Below are positions 1 to 12,581 of a stretch of DNA of 64,000 nucleotides, piece by piece. The stretch spans positions 1-64,000 of the forward strand of contig NZ_QTTA01000002.1 of assembly GCF_003730275.1 (NCBI RefSeq), in the 5' to 3' direction. Within the stretch, counting starts at the first letter, position 1. Every line of letters begins with the position of its first letter. Position numbers and translations under genes: made by a program. The stretch is from Brevundimonas halotolerans. Its GTDB lineage: Bacteria; Pseudomonadota; Alphaproteobacteria; Caulobacterales; Caulobacteraceae. The notes below the pieces were generated by a model. It did not search any database, had not been told where the DNA came from, and was given only the letters and a program-made list of their open reading frames with translations.

Positions 1-2
1 GA

Positions 3-203
3 GCCGAGGCCGTCATCCCCTCAACCCGCTCGCGCAAGACACCGATCCCGCACGACCCTCGGATCTACAAGCTGCGCAATCGCGTCGAGCGCTGCTTCAA
101 CAAGCTCAAGCACTTCCGCCGCTTCGCCACCCGATTCGACAGGCTGGCGCGCCACTACCTTGCCTTCATCCACATCGCTGCCTCCATGCTCTGGATGCGC
201 TGA
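3..203 (+). pseudogene. IS5-family (IS427-like) transposase, C-terminal end only
   Basis: The first 200 bases encode the last 66 residues of a DDE transposase of the IS5 family, IS427-type. The reading frame is open from the window edge to TGA at 201-203. The text IYKLRNRVERCFNKLKHFRR followed by RFATRFDRLARHYLAF is the classic C-terminal block of this family, including the glutamate of the DDE triad (in RVERCFNKLK). The gene continues left of the window, so whether the whole element is intact cannot be judged. It ends about 14 bases before the converging rodA stop codon. Confidence 0.85.
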
Positions 204-220
204 ATGTCGATTCGTCCTAG
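204..220. mobile_element. Probable right end of the IS element, ending at CTAG
   Basis: Between the transposase stop (201-203) and the rodA stop (TAG on the minus strand, 217-219) only about 14 bases remain. The sequence CTAG at 217-220 contains the rodA stop codon. IS5-type elements often use short YTAR/TNA targets, so CTAG is a plausible target-site copy. The other end is outside the window, so the terminal inverted repeat cannot be confirmed. Confidence 0.4.
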
Positions 221-1374
221 AACAGGCCGTTGCCCTTGGGCAGTTCGACGTAGCGGTGGACGCGGGTGGCCATGACCAGGCCAAAGCCGATCATGACCGT
301 CAGCATGACGGTGCCGCCGTTTGACATCAGCGGCATGGGCACGCCCACGACCGGCGCCAGACCCATGACCATGGCGCCGTTGATCAACACATAGAGGGCG
401 AAGGTCGCGGTGACCCCGGCCGTGGCCAGCCGGCCGAAATGGCTGTGTGACAGGGAGGCGATGCGGAGGGAGATCAGGATCACCCCCAGATAGCAGAGCA
501 GCATGCCGAACGAGCCGACGAAGCCGAATTCCTCGGACACGGCGGCGAAGATGAAGTCGGTGTGGCGTTCCGGCAGGAATTCCAGCTGGCTCTGGCTGCC
601 GAGACCATAGCCCTTGCCCAGCAAACCGCCGGAGCCCATGGCGATCTTGGACTGCATGATCTGATAGCCCTCGCCCGAGGGGTCAGCTTCCGGGTTGAGG
701 AAGGTCAGGACCCGGTCGCGCTGATAGTCGTGCATGACGAACTGGATGAAGGGCCAGACGCCGGCCAGTACGGTCCCGCCTGCAACGACAATAATCTTCC
801 AGCTGAGGCCCGCAGCGAACATGATGGCTGCTCCGGTCATACCCAGCAGCAGGGCACTGCCGAGGTCGGGCTGGTGGGCGACCAAGGCAAACGGCGCCCC
901 GATCATCAGGGCCGGATAGATCAGCTTCCAGTGAAAGCGGGCTTCCTGGGCGGTGGCGCCGTGGTACCAGCGGGCGAGCGCCAGAACGAGGGCGATCTTC
1001 ATCAGCTCGGACGGCTGGATGCGGGTGACGCCAAGATCCAGCCAGCGGGTTGCACCCATGGCCGTATAGCCCAGCCCCGGCACCTCGATCGCGGCCAGCA
1101 GCACCAGCGAGCCGAAATAGGCCGGATACGCCAGATGGAACCACCATTTGAGGTTCACCATCGACAGGGCCAGCATGGCGGCCAGGCACACGCCAAACCG
1201 GATCAGATGTTTGGCGGCCCATGGCTCCCACGACCCCTGGGCCACGGAATAGAGCATGGCGGCGCCCATGCCCGCGATGGCGCACAGCAACACCAGCAGC
1301 CGCCAGTCGATCTGGGTGAATTTAACGGTCAGCCGGTCGCGCTCTCCGGGACGGGTCAGGGCCGAGGCGGTCAT
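217..1374 (-). CDS. rodA: Rod shape-determining protein RodA (SEDS peptidoglycan glycosyltransferase)
   Basis: A 385-residue polytopic membrane protein of the FtsW/RodA/SpoVE (SEDS) family. It polymerises lipid II glycan strands during cell elongation, working with the transpeptidase PBP2. The family block FLPERHTDFIFAAVSEEFGF is present, as is the C-terminal PLPLMSNGGT motif, and the length is normal. Its ATG overlaps the stop of mrdA by four bases (ATGA), so the two are translationally coupled and last in the mre cluster. The C-terminus (ELPKGNGLF) looks native, although an IS end abuts the stop codon. Confidence 0.96.
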   Translation of the reverse strand: MTASALTRPGERDRLTVKFTQIDWRLLVLLCAIAGMGAAMLYSVAQGSWEPWAAKHLIRFGVCLAAMLALSMVNLKWWFHLAYPAYFGSLVLLAAIEVPGLGYTAMGATRWLDLGVTRIQPSELMKIALVLALARWYHGATAQEARFHWKLIYPALMIGAPFALVAHQPDLGSALLLGMTGAAIMFAAGLSWKIIVVAGGTVLAGVWPFIQFVMHDYQRDRVLTFLNPEADPSGEGYQIMQSKIAMGSGGLLGKGYGLGSQSQLEFLPERHTDFIFAAVSEEFGFVGSFGMLLCYLGVILISLRIASLSHSHFGRLATAGVTATFALYVLINGAMVMGLAPVVGVPMPLMSNGGTVMLTVMIGFGLVMATRVHRYVELPKGNGLF

Positions 1375-3446
1375 TGCGGATCCGGAAGATAGGGCTGCGG
1401 CCCGGGAAGATCCTGGGGCGCGGGTGGGTCCGGCGAGACCGGAACGGCCTCGGCAGCGGCGGATCCGGGCTCAGCCGCTGTGGGCGGCGGCGGAGCGGCG
1501 CCTTCGTCGATTATGGACCCCGCCTCGGGCTCGCGCGGCAGCGGCCGCTCGATGCGGGCGCGCATATCGGGATCCTTGAGCAGGGCCACCTTCATGACCT
1601 CGCGCGCGCGCGGCGCGGCGTCGGCCGAGCCGCCTGCCGGGGCATGCTGGATGATCAGGGCGATGGCATAGCGGGGCGCATCGTGCGGCGCGAAGGCGAC
1701 GAACAGGGCATGGTCCCGGCGGCTCCAGACCGCATTGCGGGGCCCCCGCGATTCTCCGGGCTTGTAGTCCCGTGACTGCGCCGTTCCGGTCTTGCCGGCC
1801 ATAAGGATGTCGCCAAGCCCCAACTGTGACGCACGATAGCCCGTGCCCCTGACATCATTGGCCACCGCCGCCATGCCCGCACGGACGATATCGAGGTGCT
1901 CAGTGCTGAACGGCAGATCAGCGAAGGTGGCTTCGGCGTAGGGCTCGCCGTCAATCGATTTGATCAGACGCGGCTGCACGGCCTTGCGGCCATTGGCGAG
2001 ACGCGCCGTCATCACTGCCAGCTGCAGGGCGTTGACCGACAGGGCTCCCTGACCAATCGCAACGGACAGGGTTTCGCCGGGATACCATTTGGGATCATCC
2101 TCCCAGCTGGTGGCCTCGGTGTATTCGCGCTTCCATTTCTGGGACGGAACAATGCCGTCGGACTGACCCGCGATGCCGATCTCATAGCTGTGACCGAAAC
2201 CGAGATCCTCGGCGACCCGTGCAATCCGGTCGACGCCAGCGCGATTGCAGAGGTGATAGAAATAGGTGTCGCACGAGTTCTTGATCGCATCGTGCATGTT
2301 CATCGAACCGTGCCCGCCGGCCTTCCAGCAGCGGAAGGTACGGGCTCCGAAGCGATAGCCGCCGGTGCAAGTCACCCGTTCGGCGGGGTCGATCCCGGCG
2401 TCGAGGAAGGCCAGGGCTGTGGTCATCTTGAAGGTCGAGCCCGGCGGGAAGGTGCCGTAGATGGCCTTGTCCAGCAGGGGCCGCCGCTCATAGTCGGCCC
2501 AGGCGCGATAGATGTTGCTGGGCACGCCCGAGACAAACAGGTTCGGATCGAAGGACGGTGACGACACCATGGCCAGGATGTCGCCGTTGCGCACGTCCAT
2601 GACGACGCAGCCCCCGGATTCCTCGCCGAACACCTCGAGCGCGCGGTTCTGGATGTCGGTGTCCAGGGTCAGCACCACTTCCTTGCCCGGCACCGCAGGG
2701 CGGGAATTCTCCGGGTCTTCGCCGACCACGCGCCCGCGGGCATCGACCTCGACCCGCTGGCCGCCGGCCTCACCCCGCAATTGTTCATCCAGTGCGGCCT
2801 CGACGCCCTGACGGCCGATGCGGAAACCGGGGTTGAACAGCAGCGCCGAGGGCTCTTCGCCCTTGTCGCGCACGGCCTTGATGTCGCGGTCCGAAACCTT
2901 GGCCACATAGCCGACAACGTGGGCGAACGAGCCCCCGTGCGGGTAGTAGCGAGTCTCGTGCATATCGGCCATCACGCCGGGCAGCTCGTTGGCGTAGAGG
3001 TTGACCTTGGCGAACTCTTCCCAGGTCAGGTCGCTCTTGACCGGGACGGGCGAGAAGCGCGGGGCGGCGTTGACGTCGCGGATGATGCCCCGGCGGCGCT
3101 CGAGGGTGTCGGGGATCAGCCGACCGAGCAGGTCCAGCGTCTGGTCCAGATCCTTGGTCTCGTCGCGAACCACCAGCACGCGGAAGCTGGGCCGGTTACC
3201 GGCGATGATCACGCCGTCGCGGTCGCGGATGATGCCGCGCGGCGGTGGCACCAAGCGAAAGTTGAACTGATTGGCCGTGGCCAGCGTCGTGTATTCCTGC
3301 GCCTGGACGACCTGCAGCTGGCCGAGGCGCGCGGTCAGGCCCAGCACGCCCAGCGCCGTCAGTCCGCCCAGCACAAAGGTGCGCCGCAGGAAGGAGCCCT
3401 GCCGCTCATTGACGTCCGAAAAGAAGATCGAGGGTTCGCTGCTCAT
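1371..3446 (-). CDS. mrdA: Penicillin-binding protein 2, peptidoglycan D,D-transpeptidase
   Basis: A 691-residue class B PBP that crosslinks the glycan made by RodA during elongation. One N-terminal membrane anchor (about residues 22-45) is followed by a dimerisation domain and the transpeptidase domain. Catalytic motifs are visible: S337-T-F-K340 (SxxK), S391-C-D393 (SxD) and K552-T-G (KTG). The last 60 residues are a proline/alanine-rich tail, longer than in the enterobacterial protein. It overlaps mreD by four bases upstream and rodA by four bases downstream, so mreD-mrdA-rodA form one coupled unit. Confidence 0.96.
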   Translation of the reverse strand: MSSEPSIFFSDVNERQGSFLRRTFVLGGLTALGVLGLTARLGQLQVVQAQEYTTLATANQFNFRLVPPPRGIIRDRDGVIIAGNRPSFRVLVVRDETKDLDQTLDLLGRLIPDTLERRRGIIRDVNAAPRFSPVPVKSDLTWEEFAKVNLYANELPGVMADMHETRYYPHGGSFAHVVGYVAKVSDRDIKAVRDKGEEPSALLFNPGFRIGRQGVEAALDEQLRGEAGGQRVEVDARGRVVGEDPENSRPAVPGKEVVLTLDTDIQNRALEVFGEESGGCVVMDVRNGDILAMVSSPSFDPNLFVSGVPSNIYRAWADYERRPLLDKAIYGTFPPGSTFKMTTALAFLDAGIDPAERVTCTGGYRFGARTFRCWKAGGHGSMNMHDAIKNSCDTYFYHLCNRAGVDRIARVAEDLGFGHSYEIGIAGQSDGIVPSQKWKREYTEATSWEDDPKWYPGETLSVAIGQGALSVNALQLAVMTARLANGRKAVQPRLIKSIDGEPYAEATFADLPFSTEHLDIVRAGMAAVANDVRGTGYRASQLGLGDILMAGKTGTAQSRDYKPGESRGPRNAVWSRRDHALFVAFAPHDAPRYAIALIIQHAPAGGSADAAPRAREVMKVALLKDPDMRARIERPLPREPEAGSIIDEGAAPPPPTAAEPGSAAAEAVPVSPDPPAPQDLPGPQPYLPDPQ

Positions 3447-3961
3447 CGAAACCGCACATCGCCATCGTCAAACCGCTGGATCAGGCGATCCGCCAGCGGG
3501 AAGATCAGAAGCGTCGGCACGATCTGGCCCAGAAGGGCCAGAAGGCTCGGCGCCCGCCCGGCCACGATTGTAACGATGACATAGGCCAGAAAGAAGGCCC
3601 CAAGGGCGGCGACCGTATACCAGACGAACAGGACGCGGGTTTCCTGTCCCATCAGGAAATTCCGGGACACCAGAATGGCCGCGTAGACGCACAGCAGCAC
3701 CAGTCCCCACAGACCCAGCGGGGCATACCACAGGAGGTCCAGAAACAGTCCGAGGACGAACAGCATCAGCGGCGCAGAGATCGAGGGCCGGATCAGCGGC
3801 CAGGCGAAGGCCAGCACCAGCGGGATGACGGGCTCGGGCAGGCTGAGGCCGAACAGGGTGACGGGCGTCGCCAGGATCAGGGTGGCCAGTACAGCCAGCA
3901 GCGCCGGATAGATGATCCACTGCAGAGGTCCGACGACGCGAACGGCGACCGGACGTCTCAC
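3443..3961 (-). CDS. mreD: Rod shape-determining protein MreD
   Basis: A 172-residue integral membrane protein with about five hydrophobic segments, at the expected place between mreC and mrdA. MreD links the MreB cytoskeleton and MreC to the elongation enzymes. Sequence conservation in this family is weak, so the call rests mainly on size, hydrophobicity and gene order. It overlaps mreC and mrdA by four bases each. Confidence 0.9.
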   Translation of the reverse strand: MRRPVAVRVVGPLQWIIYPALLAVLATLILATPVTLFGLSLPEPVIPLVLAFAWPLIRPSISAPLMLFVLGLFLDLLWYAPLGLWGLVLLCVYAAILVSRNFLMGQETRVLFVWYTVAALGAFFLAYVIVTIVAGRAPSLLALLGQIVPTLLIFPLADRLIQRFDDGDVRFR

Positions 3962-4899
3962 TCGCCTGCACCGCCGGGTTGGGGACCGGTTGCGGGGGCC
4001 GGCGCGGCCGCCGTGCCGAGCGCGGCCAGCGGCGGCGCGTTCAGGGTCTCGGGGTCAACCAGCTGGCCGAAGTCTTCGAATTTCAGGACCTTGACGAAGT
4101 CGATGGCGCCCCGGTCGCTGAACAGCTTGACCCGCCAGGAGCCGTCGATACCCCGCGCGACGACGCCGATCGGCACGCCCCGGGGAATGCCGCCGCCATC
4201 GCCCGAGGTAAGGACGCGGTCGCCGACCTCGACCGAGTCGGTCCCGCGCACATATTCCAGACGCGGATTGCCGCTGCCGTCACCGGTCAGCATGGCGCGG
4301 GCGTCGGTGCGATCGATGAGCACCGGGATGCGGCTGGAGACATCGGTGACCAGCAGGACGCGGCTGACGCGGGACGAGGTGCCGACCACCCGACCGACCA
4401 GGCCATGTTCGTTGATGACGGGGTTGCCGATGCGGACGCCCTGGCCGGTGCCGACATCGATCAGGCGCGAGCGGGCGAAGGGGCCACGCGATTCCGAGAT
4501 CGACCGGGCGGTGGCCATCTCGACGTCCGGCTCGACCCGGATACCCAGCATGGCCTCATAGCGGGTGTTGATGTTCTGCAGGGCGATGTTGGCGTCGGCC
4601 ACGGCCTGAAGCTCTGCAACCTGCTCCTTCAGGCGACGGTTCTCGGACACGGCGAAGAAATAGTCGCCGACGTAGTCGCTGGCGGCCCCGACCCAGCGGA
4701 CGGGCGCGGCCAGCACGCCGCCGACCCCGCCCGAGACCTGGTCCCCGGCGCCACGGATGGCATTCTGGCTGTCGGGATCGCCCCGCCGCTGGCTGAGCAG
4801 CAGGAAGACCGACACCGCCAGCACGGCGAGCACAGTCAGGCCCGCCGTCCAGATCAGCGGCACCTTGAGGTTCTCGAACGGTCCGTCGCGAAACGCCAC
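3958..4899 (-). CDS. mreC: Rod shape-determining protein MreC
   Basis: A 313-residue periplasmic scaffold protein of the elongasome. It has a membrane anchor near residues 14-34, a coiled-coil region around residues 75-110, and a beta-rich MreC domain containing RLIDVGTGQGVRIGNPVINE and a later IPVLIDRTDARAML block. The C-terminus carries an alanine/proline-rich tail. It overlaps mreD by four bases. A gap of about 136 bases separates it from mreB, so it could be read from mreB or from its own promoter. Confidence 0.95.
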   Translation of the reverse strand: MAFRDGPFENLKVPLIWTAGLTVLAVLAVSVFLLLSQRRGDPDSQNAIRGAGDQVSGGVGGVLAAPVRWVGAASDYVGDYFFAVSENRRLKEQVAELQAVADANIALQNINTRYEAMLGIRVEPDVEMATARSISESRGPFARSRLIDVGTGQGVRIGNPVINEHGLVGRVVGTSSRVSRVLLVTDVSSRIPVLIDRTDARAMLTGDGSGNPRLEYVRGTDSVEVGDRVLTSGDGGGIPRGVPIGVVARGIDGSWRVKLFSDRGAIDFVKVLKFEDFGQLVDPETLNAPPLAALGTAAAPAPATGPQPGGAGE

Positions 4900-5035
4900 G
4901 GCGACCCTTGCATCAGAGGGTTGGTGTCAACCGACCCCCGCAGGGGCCGGCGGGCGAATCTGCCCACGAACTCAGGCTATCGCAGAATCACCGGGGCTTG
5001 AAAACCGCTGATGTCTGTCGGTCGCCAAGCAGGCC

Positions 5036-6241
<1,206 letters not shown>

Positions 6242-6268
6242 TCAGCCCGGCGTATCATGAGGGTGTGG

Positions 6269-6892
6269 TCAGGCGGCGACCGGTTCCAGACCTTCGGCCT
6301 TGAGCATGCGCTGGATGGCGGGACGCGCCTGGACGCGATCCAGATGGGCGTTCAGCTTCGGATAGCGGCCGGCGTCGAGCAGCCGGGCCTGACGCGCCCA
6401 GCGGGTGAACACGGCCAGATAGTTGTCGGCCAGGGTCCAGCCGTCGCCGAACACCCAGTCACCCTCGATCTGCTGCTCAGCCAGGTCGTATTTGGCCAGC
6501 GCCTGCTCGACGGCCTGGTCCTTGGCCTCACCTTCCAGCGGCGGACGGCTGAACAGCACCTTGCCGATGGCCGGGTGCAGGCCGGAGGCCAGCCAGCCGT
6601 TGAAGGCGTGGAAACGGGCCATGGCAAAGGCGTCGCCGACCGGGGCCAGCTTCTTGTCCGGATTGGTCTCGGCCACCCAGGCGAGGATGGCGGCGTTCTG
6701 GGTGAGGACACCCTGATCGGTCTTCAGCACCGGGGTCACGCCGGCCGGGTTGATGGCCAGGTATTCGGGGGTGCGCTGCTCGCCCTTCTTCAGGTCGATG
6801 ACCGTGGCTTCGTAGTCGAGGCCGGCCTCCTCGAGGGCGGAATGGGAAGCCATGGCGCAGGCGCCGGGCGAAATATAGACGGTCAGGGACAA
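6269..6892 (-). CDS. Glutathione S-transferase family protein, beta-class-like
   Basis: A 207-residue cytosolic GST with an N-terminal thioredoxin fold and a helical C-terminal domain. The start YISPGACAMASH resembles beta-class bacterial GSTs, where the cysteine (here Cys12) binds or reacts with glutathione. NPAGVTPVL is the cis-proline region, and DGWTLADNYLAVF is the usual C-domain N-capping motif. The start codon is TTG, with AGGAG eight bases upstream. The true substrate cannot be read from the sequence. The gene stands alone, codirectional with mreB but nearly 200 bases away. Confidence 0.9.
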   Translation of the reverse strand: MSLTVYISPGACAMASHSALEEAGLDYEATVIDLKKGEQRTPEYLAINPAGVTPVLKTDQGVLTQNAAILAWVAETNPDKKLAPVGDAFAMARFHAFNGWLASGLHPAIGKVLFSRPPLEGEAKDQAVEQALAKYDLAEQQIEGDWVFGDGWTLADNYLAVFTRWARQARLLDAGRYPKLNAHLDRVQARPAIQRMLKAEGLEPVAA

Positions 6893-6968
6893 GGGAGCTC
6901 TCCTTCAAGGTTCGGGTCGGTGCGACCTGAACGGGCAGATGGGGTTGCGGCTCCATATTGCAACCAGC

Positions 6969-7682
6969 TCAGTTGCGTTTTGCCTCACGGCGTTTGACCC
7001 ATTCCCTCACCGCCAGCATGAGGCCCAGCCACACCACCGCCACGCCCGCAAGGATCAGGCTGGTCCAGGTGCCGTCGCCGCTGACCGCCACCGCCACCGC
7101 CCCGCCGAAGAAGGCGACCAGCGCCGTCTTGGGCAGCACGCCCAGGGCACAGCCGGCGAGGAAGGGTACGAACCCGGCCCGCGCTGCCCCGAAGGCCATA
7201 TTGACGACGACGAACGGCGCCGAGGGCACATTGCGGATCATGAAGCTGGCGTAGAAGGCGTTGCGCCCGACGAAGCCCTTCAGCCGCGCAGCGGTCTTGC
7301 CACCCCAGCGATCCAGCAGCCGTGCGGTCGGCCCGCGCCCCAGCCAGTAGGTCACCCCGGCCGAGATGACCGTCGCCGCCCAGCTGTAGGCAAAGCCCAG
7401 CGACGGCCCGAAGGCCACGACACAGGCCGCGATCAGCAGGAACTGCGGCGCGCCGATGAAGGCCGCCCCCACGAACAGGATGACGGTCGCGACGAACGCC
7501 CACGGCCCGCCGGCGTAGCCCTGCAGCCAGGCCTCCAGCCTGTGCTCGGCCTCCAGCCCCAGCGCCGCCTTGCCGACCAGCAACAGGGCCACCACCGCCC
7601 CCAGCAGGACAACCGTGGCCAGCGCCGCCCGCCACCGGGCTGCCTCCAGGTCCAGAACGAAGTCGAGAATGCGGCGGATCAC
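6969..7682 (-). CDS. TVP38/TMEM64 (DedA-like, VTT domain) membrane protein
   Basis: A 237-residue inner-membrane protein with about six hydrophobic segments. The central block has the VTT-domain pattern: FIGAPQFLLIAA, then FAYSWAATVISAGVTYWLGR, then FMIRNVPSAPFVVVNMAFGA. Related proteins are implicated in lipid scrambling, but no substrate can be assigned. The start is GTG, only three bases after the stop of the upstream secreted protein, which suggests cotranscription. Confidence 0.88.
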   Translation of the reverse strand: MIRRILDFVLDLEAARWRAALATVVLLGAVVALLLVGKAALGLEAEHRLEAWLQGYAGGPWAFVATVILFVGAAFIGAPQFLLIAACVVAFGPSLGFAYSWAATVISAGVTYWLGRGPTARLLDRWGGKTAARLKGFVGRNAFYASFMIRNVPSAPFVVVNMAFGAARAGFVPFLAGCALGVLPKTALVAFFGGAVAVAVSGDGTWTSLILAGVAVVWLGLMLAVREWVKRREAKRN

Positions 7683-7685
7683 AGC

Positions 7686-8753
7686 TTACATTGGCTCCCA
7701 CGGGCCCAGGGTGAACTCTACCAGTCGCCACGCCCCGTCGGTCTTGCGCCAGACCTGTTGGACGTCCGCGGCGAAGTCATTGCCGTCCTCGTCGCCGTAT
7801 CGATGGACGATCCCCCGAGCCCTGACGTCAGTTCCAACCGCCCGGATCGACGCCGTGTAGATCCGCACGACGCGAGCGTCGTCAAGTCCAAGCGCCCCGG
7901 ACAGAGACTTTTCGCGGGAGGTGCCCGAGATCTGGATACCCGGCGCCGCATAGGCCGCGATGCTGGAGGCCTCATCGAAGATCGGCCCATCAAGCAGATT
8001 CAACACTTCAGCCGCAGCAATCTGATTGTCCCCTTCGAGGACCAGACATCGATCCAGCTGAGCAGACTCGTTCCGGTAGTTCGCAGGATCGAGATGACTG
8101 CAGACCGGGAAGCCGCGCAGAGCCTGTCCCGAAAGCTCGTATCCGGCATCGAACAGCGGGTCGTCACCGCACGCGTTGCGGACGCGCCGGAGGACACCGT
8201 CGTCGGTCAGAACTTCGGTCACGGTCACCCAGGCATGGAGGCAAATGATCATCTCGTCGCCAGCCGTCCCGGGCAATCCGTCATCGCCCGCCGATTGACG
8301 CGGGGGCGCTGCGGTCGCCAGTTCCACAATACGTCGTGATTTCAGCGTGAGTCCGAACCAGGCCTCGCGAGAGAGAGACGACGCAGGCCCCTCCCCATCC
8401 CCCGCGCCCCGCACTTCGAGGCGTGGGTTCAAGGGAATGCCATGTTCGCTCGCCTCCGTGTAAAGCACCGACACCATGGGCATGTCTCTCGAGTAGCCAT
8501 CGATGGTGAAAACCCTCACGCCGCGCCAGCCGTTGGCCTGGGCGTCCTCTGCCGCTTCGACACCGAACGTCTCGACAATTCCGAGCCACCCCTCGGGGTC
8601 ACACAGGTCACGCCCGTAGTCGTCCATACAGTCGCGATCAAATGCCGGCTCGATGGGATCGTCGTTCGCGTCCTGCGCCAAACTTGAGGAAGCGCCAGAC
8701 AACAAGAAGATTGCCGCCGCCATGCCGATCAGGGTTCGTGCTGCATTTCTCAT
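7686..8753 (-). CDS. Secreted hypothetical protein
   Basis: A 355-residue protein that I do not recognise as a named family. ATG at 8753 is chosen because AGGAG lies eight bases upstream and a signal peptide follows (hydrophobic core LIGMAAAIFLLSG, cleavage likely after SLA in SSSLAQDA). The open frame continues 116 codons further upstream but without a plausible N-terminus. The mature part is acidic with several cysteines. The last 80 residues (ending VWRKTDGAWRLVEFTLGPWE) resemble a nuclear-transport-factor-2-like fold, which is a weak impression. It is probably cotranscribed with the TVP38-type gene. Confidence 0.75.
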   Translation of the reverse strand: MRNAARTLIGMAAAIFLLSGASSSLAQDANDDPIEPAFDRDCMDDYGRDLCDPEGWLGIVETFGVEAAEDAQANGWRGVRVFTIDGYSRDMPMVSVLYTEASEHGIPLNPRLEVRGAGDGEGPASSLSREAWFGLTLKSRRIVELATAAPPRQSAGDDGLPGTAGDEMIICLHAWVTVTEVLTDDGVLRRVRNACGDDPLFDAGYELSGQALRGFPVCSHLDPANYRNESAQLDRCLVLEGDNQIAAAEVLNLLDGPIFDEASSIAAYAAPGIQISGTSREKSLSGALGLDDARVVRIYTASIRAVGTDVRARGIVHRYGDEDGNDFAADVQQVWRKTDGAWRLVEFTLGPWEPM

Positions 8754-8820
8754 GGCGCTCTCCTGCAACCGCCCCCATTTGCACCCACGCGCGACGCCCC
8801 GTAAACAGCCTGTGCCGTGA

Positions 8821-11078
<2,258 letters not shown>

Positions 11079-11181
11079 GGGGAACTCATGCGATAGGGCG
11101 GGGAGATAAAAAACCGGCGCCCGTCTTGCCGGGGCGGGTTGGCGCGCACAATGGTGATCGGACCATGAAGGGTCAAGACGT

Positions 11182-11937
11182 GTGACGGTCGCAGGCAGTA
11201 TCCCCGAGGTGCGGGAAGACGCCCTGCTGGGCGGGTGGGTGCGGCTGGCCCAGCCCGTGCGGGGCTATCGCGCGGGCATGGATGCGGCCCTGCTGGCAGC
11301 TTCGGTCGCGGCCCGGCCGGGCGAGCGGGTGATTGAGGCCGGCTGTGGCCCCGGGGCGGTGCTGACCCAGATCGCGGTGCGGTGCCCGGGCGTGCAGCTG
11401 GTCGGGCTGGAACGTGAGGCTGAGATCGCCGAACTGGCGCAGCGGAATATCGAGACGAACGGCCTGGGCGACCGGGCGGAGATCCGCACCGGCGATGTGG
11501 CCGAGGGCTTCCGCGCACTGAACCTGCCGCCCTTTGACTGGGCGGTCAGCAATCCGCCCTTCTTTGACGATCCCGGCAGCCTGCGGCCCCCGGCCCCCGA
11601 GCGGCGCGCGGCCTGGATGGCCGATGACGGGCTTGAGGCCTGGACCTGTTTCCTGTTGAAGGCCGTGCGCGAGGGCGGACGGATCGTCATGATCCACCGG
11701 GCCGAGCGCCTGGCCGACATCCTCGCGTTGCTGGCGCCCAAGGCCGGGTCGTTCGCCATCCGCCCCATCCATCCCTTTGCCGACCAGCCAGCCAAGCGGG
11801 TGCTGGTGAAGGCGATCAAGACCGGCAAGGCGCCCCTGCGCCTGTTGCCGCCGCTGATCCTGCATGACCGCGAGGGGGCGCCGCATACGGCCGGGGCCGA
11901 GGCCATTCTGAGGGGCGAGGCGGCTCTTCCCTTCTGA
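11182..11937 (+). CDS. TrmN6-like SAM-dependent methyltransferase
   Basis: A 251-residue class I methyltransferase of the YfiC/TrmN6 group, which methylates N6 of adenine 37 in tRNA1(Val) in Escherichia coli. The SAM motif is VIEAGCGPGAVL (residues 50-61) and the amino-methyltransferase motif NPPF is at 124-127. The N-terminal GYRAGMDAALLAA matches the family. The start is GTG; an ATG 17 bases upstream opens only a six-codon frame. It is divergent from ispB. The tRNA target is inferred from the family. Confidence 0.85.
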   Translation: MTVAGSIPEVREDALLGGWVRLAQPVRGYRAGMDAALLAASVAARPGERVIEAGCGPGAVLTQIAVRCPGVQLVGLEREAEIAELAQRNIETNGLGDRAEIRTGDVAEGFRALNLPPFDWAVSNPPFFDDPGSLRPPAPERRAAWMADDGLEAWTCFLLKAVREGGRIVMIHRAERLADILALLAPKAGSFAIRPIHPFADQPAKRVLVKAIKTGKAPLRLLPPLILHDREGAPHTAGAEAILRGEAALPF

Positions 11938-11977
11938 GCCGCTTCTCGCACCGCCAAGGACAGGCTATCCCGTCGCC

Positions 11978-12577
11978 ATGACATTGCGCCCCCTGTTTGT
12001 GACCCAGGTCTATGAGTCCGAGTTGGACGATCCGCAGCTCGTCGCTGAGCTGGCCGAGGCTTGCCGTGTGCTGGCGGTCGAGGACGGGGCCGGTCGCGCC
12101 TGGTGCCGGGACCATGGTTATCGCGGCTATACGTCGTATGGATCACTCAACGATCTGCCGAAGCGCATGCCCGAGTTCGAGGCGCTGAAACGACATCTGG
12201 ACCGCCACGCGCTGGCCTATGCCAAGGCGCTGAACTTCGATCTGGCGAGAAAGCCCAAGCTGGATAATCTGTGGGTCAATGTGCTGAAGCCCGGCGGCGG
12301 GCATTCAGGCCACATCCACCCGCACGCCTTCCTGTCGGGCACGGTCTATATCGAGATACCCGACGGGGCCTCGTCGCTGAAGCTGGAAGACCCGCGCCTG
12401 CCGATGATGATGGCGCGGCCGGGCGTGCATGCCGATGCGCCCGAGGCCGAGCGGCCGTTCGTCTATCTGGCGCCCCGGCCCGGCACCGTGCTGATGTGGG
12501 AAAGCTGGCTGCGCCACGAGGTGCCGCCCAATGCCGCCAAGGCCGAACGGATCTCGATCAGCTTCAACTACGCCTGA
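11978..12577 (+). CDS. Putative 2OG-Fe(II) oxygenase, TIGR02466-like
   Basis: A 199-residue protein resembling the TIGR02466 group of putative 2-oxoglutarate/iron oxygenases. The double-stranded beta-helix shows the metal-site text GGGHSGHIHPHAFLSGTVYI, and a distal histidine and arginine lie in SWLRHEVPPN...ERISISFNYA. The substrate is unknown. It follows the TrmN6-like gene by 40 bases on the same strand and may be cotranscribed. It ends five bases before the converging SulP gene. Confidence 0.82.
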   Translation: MTLRPLFVTQVYESELDDPQLVAELAEACRVLAVEDGAGRAWCRDHGYRGYTSYGSLNDLPKRMPEFEALKRHLDRHALAYAKALNFDLARKPKLDNLWVNVLKPGGGHSGHIHPHAFLSGTVYIEIPDGASSLKLEDPRLPMMMARPGVHADAPEAERPFVYLAPRPGTVLMWESWLRHEVPPNAAKAERISISFNYA

Positions 12578-12581
12578 CGGA

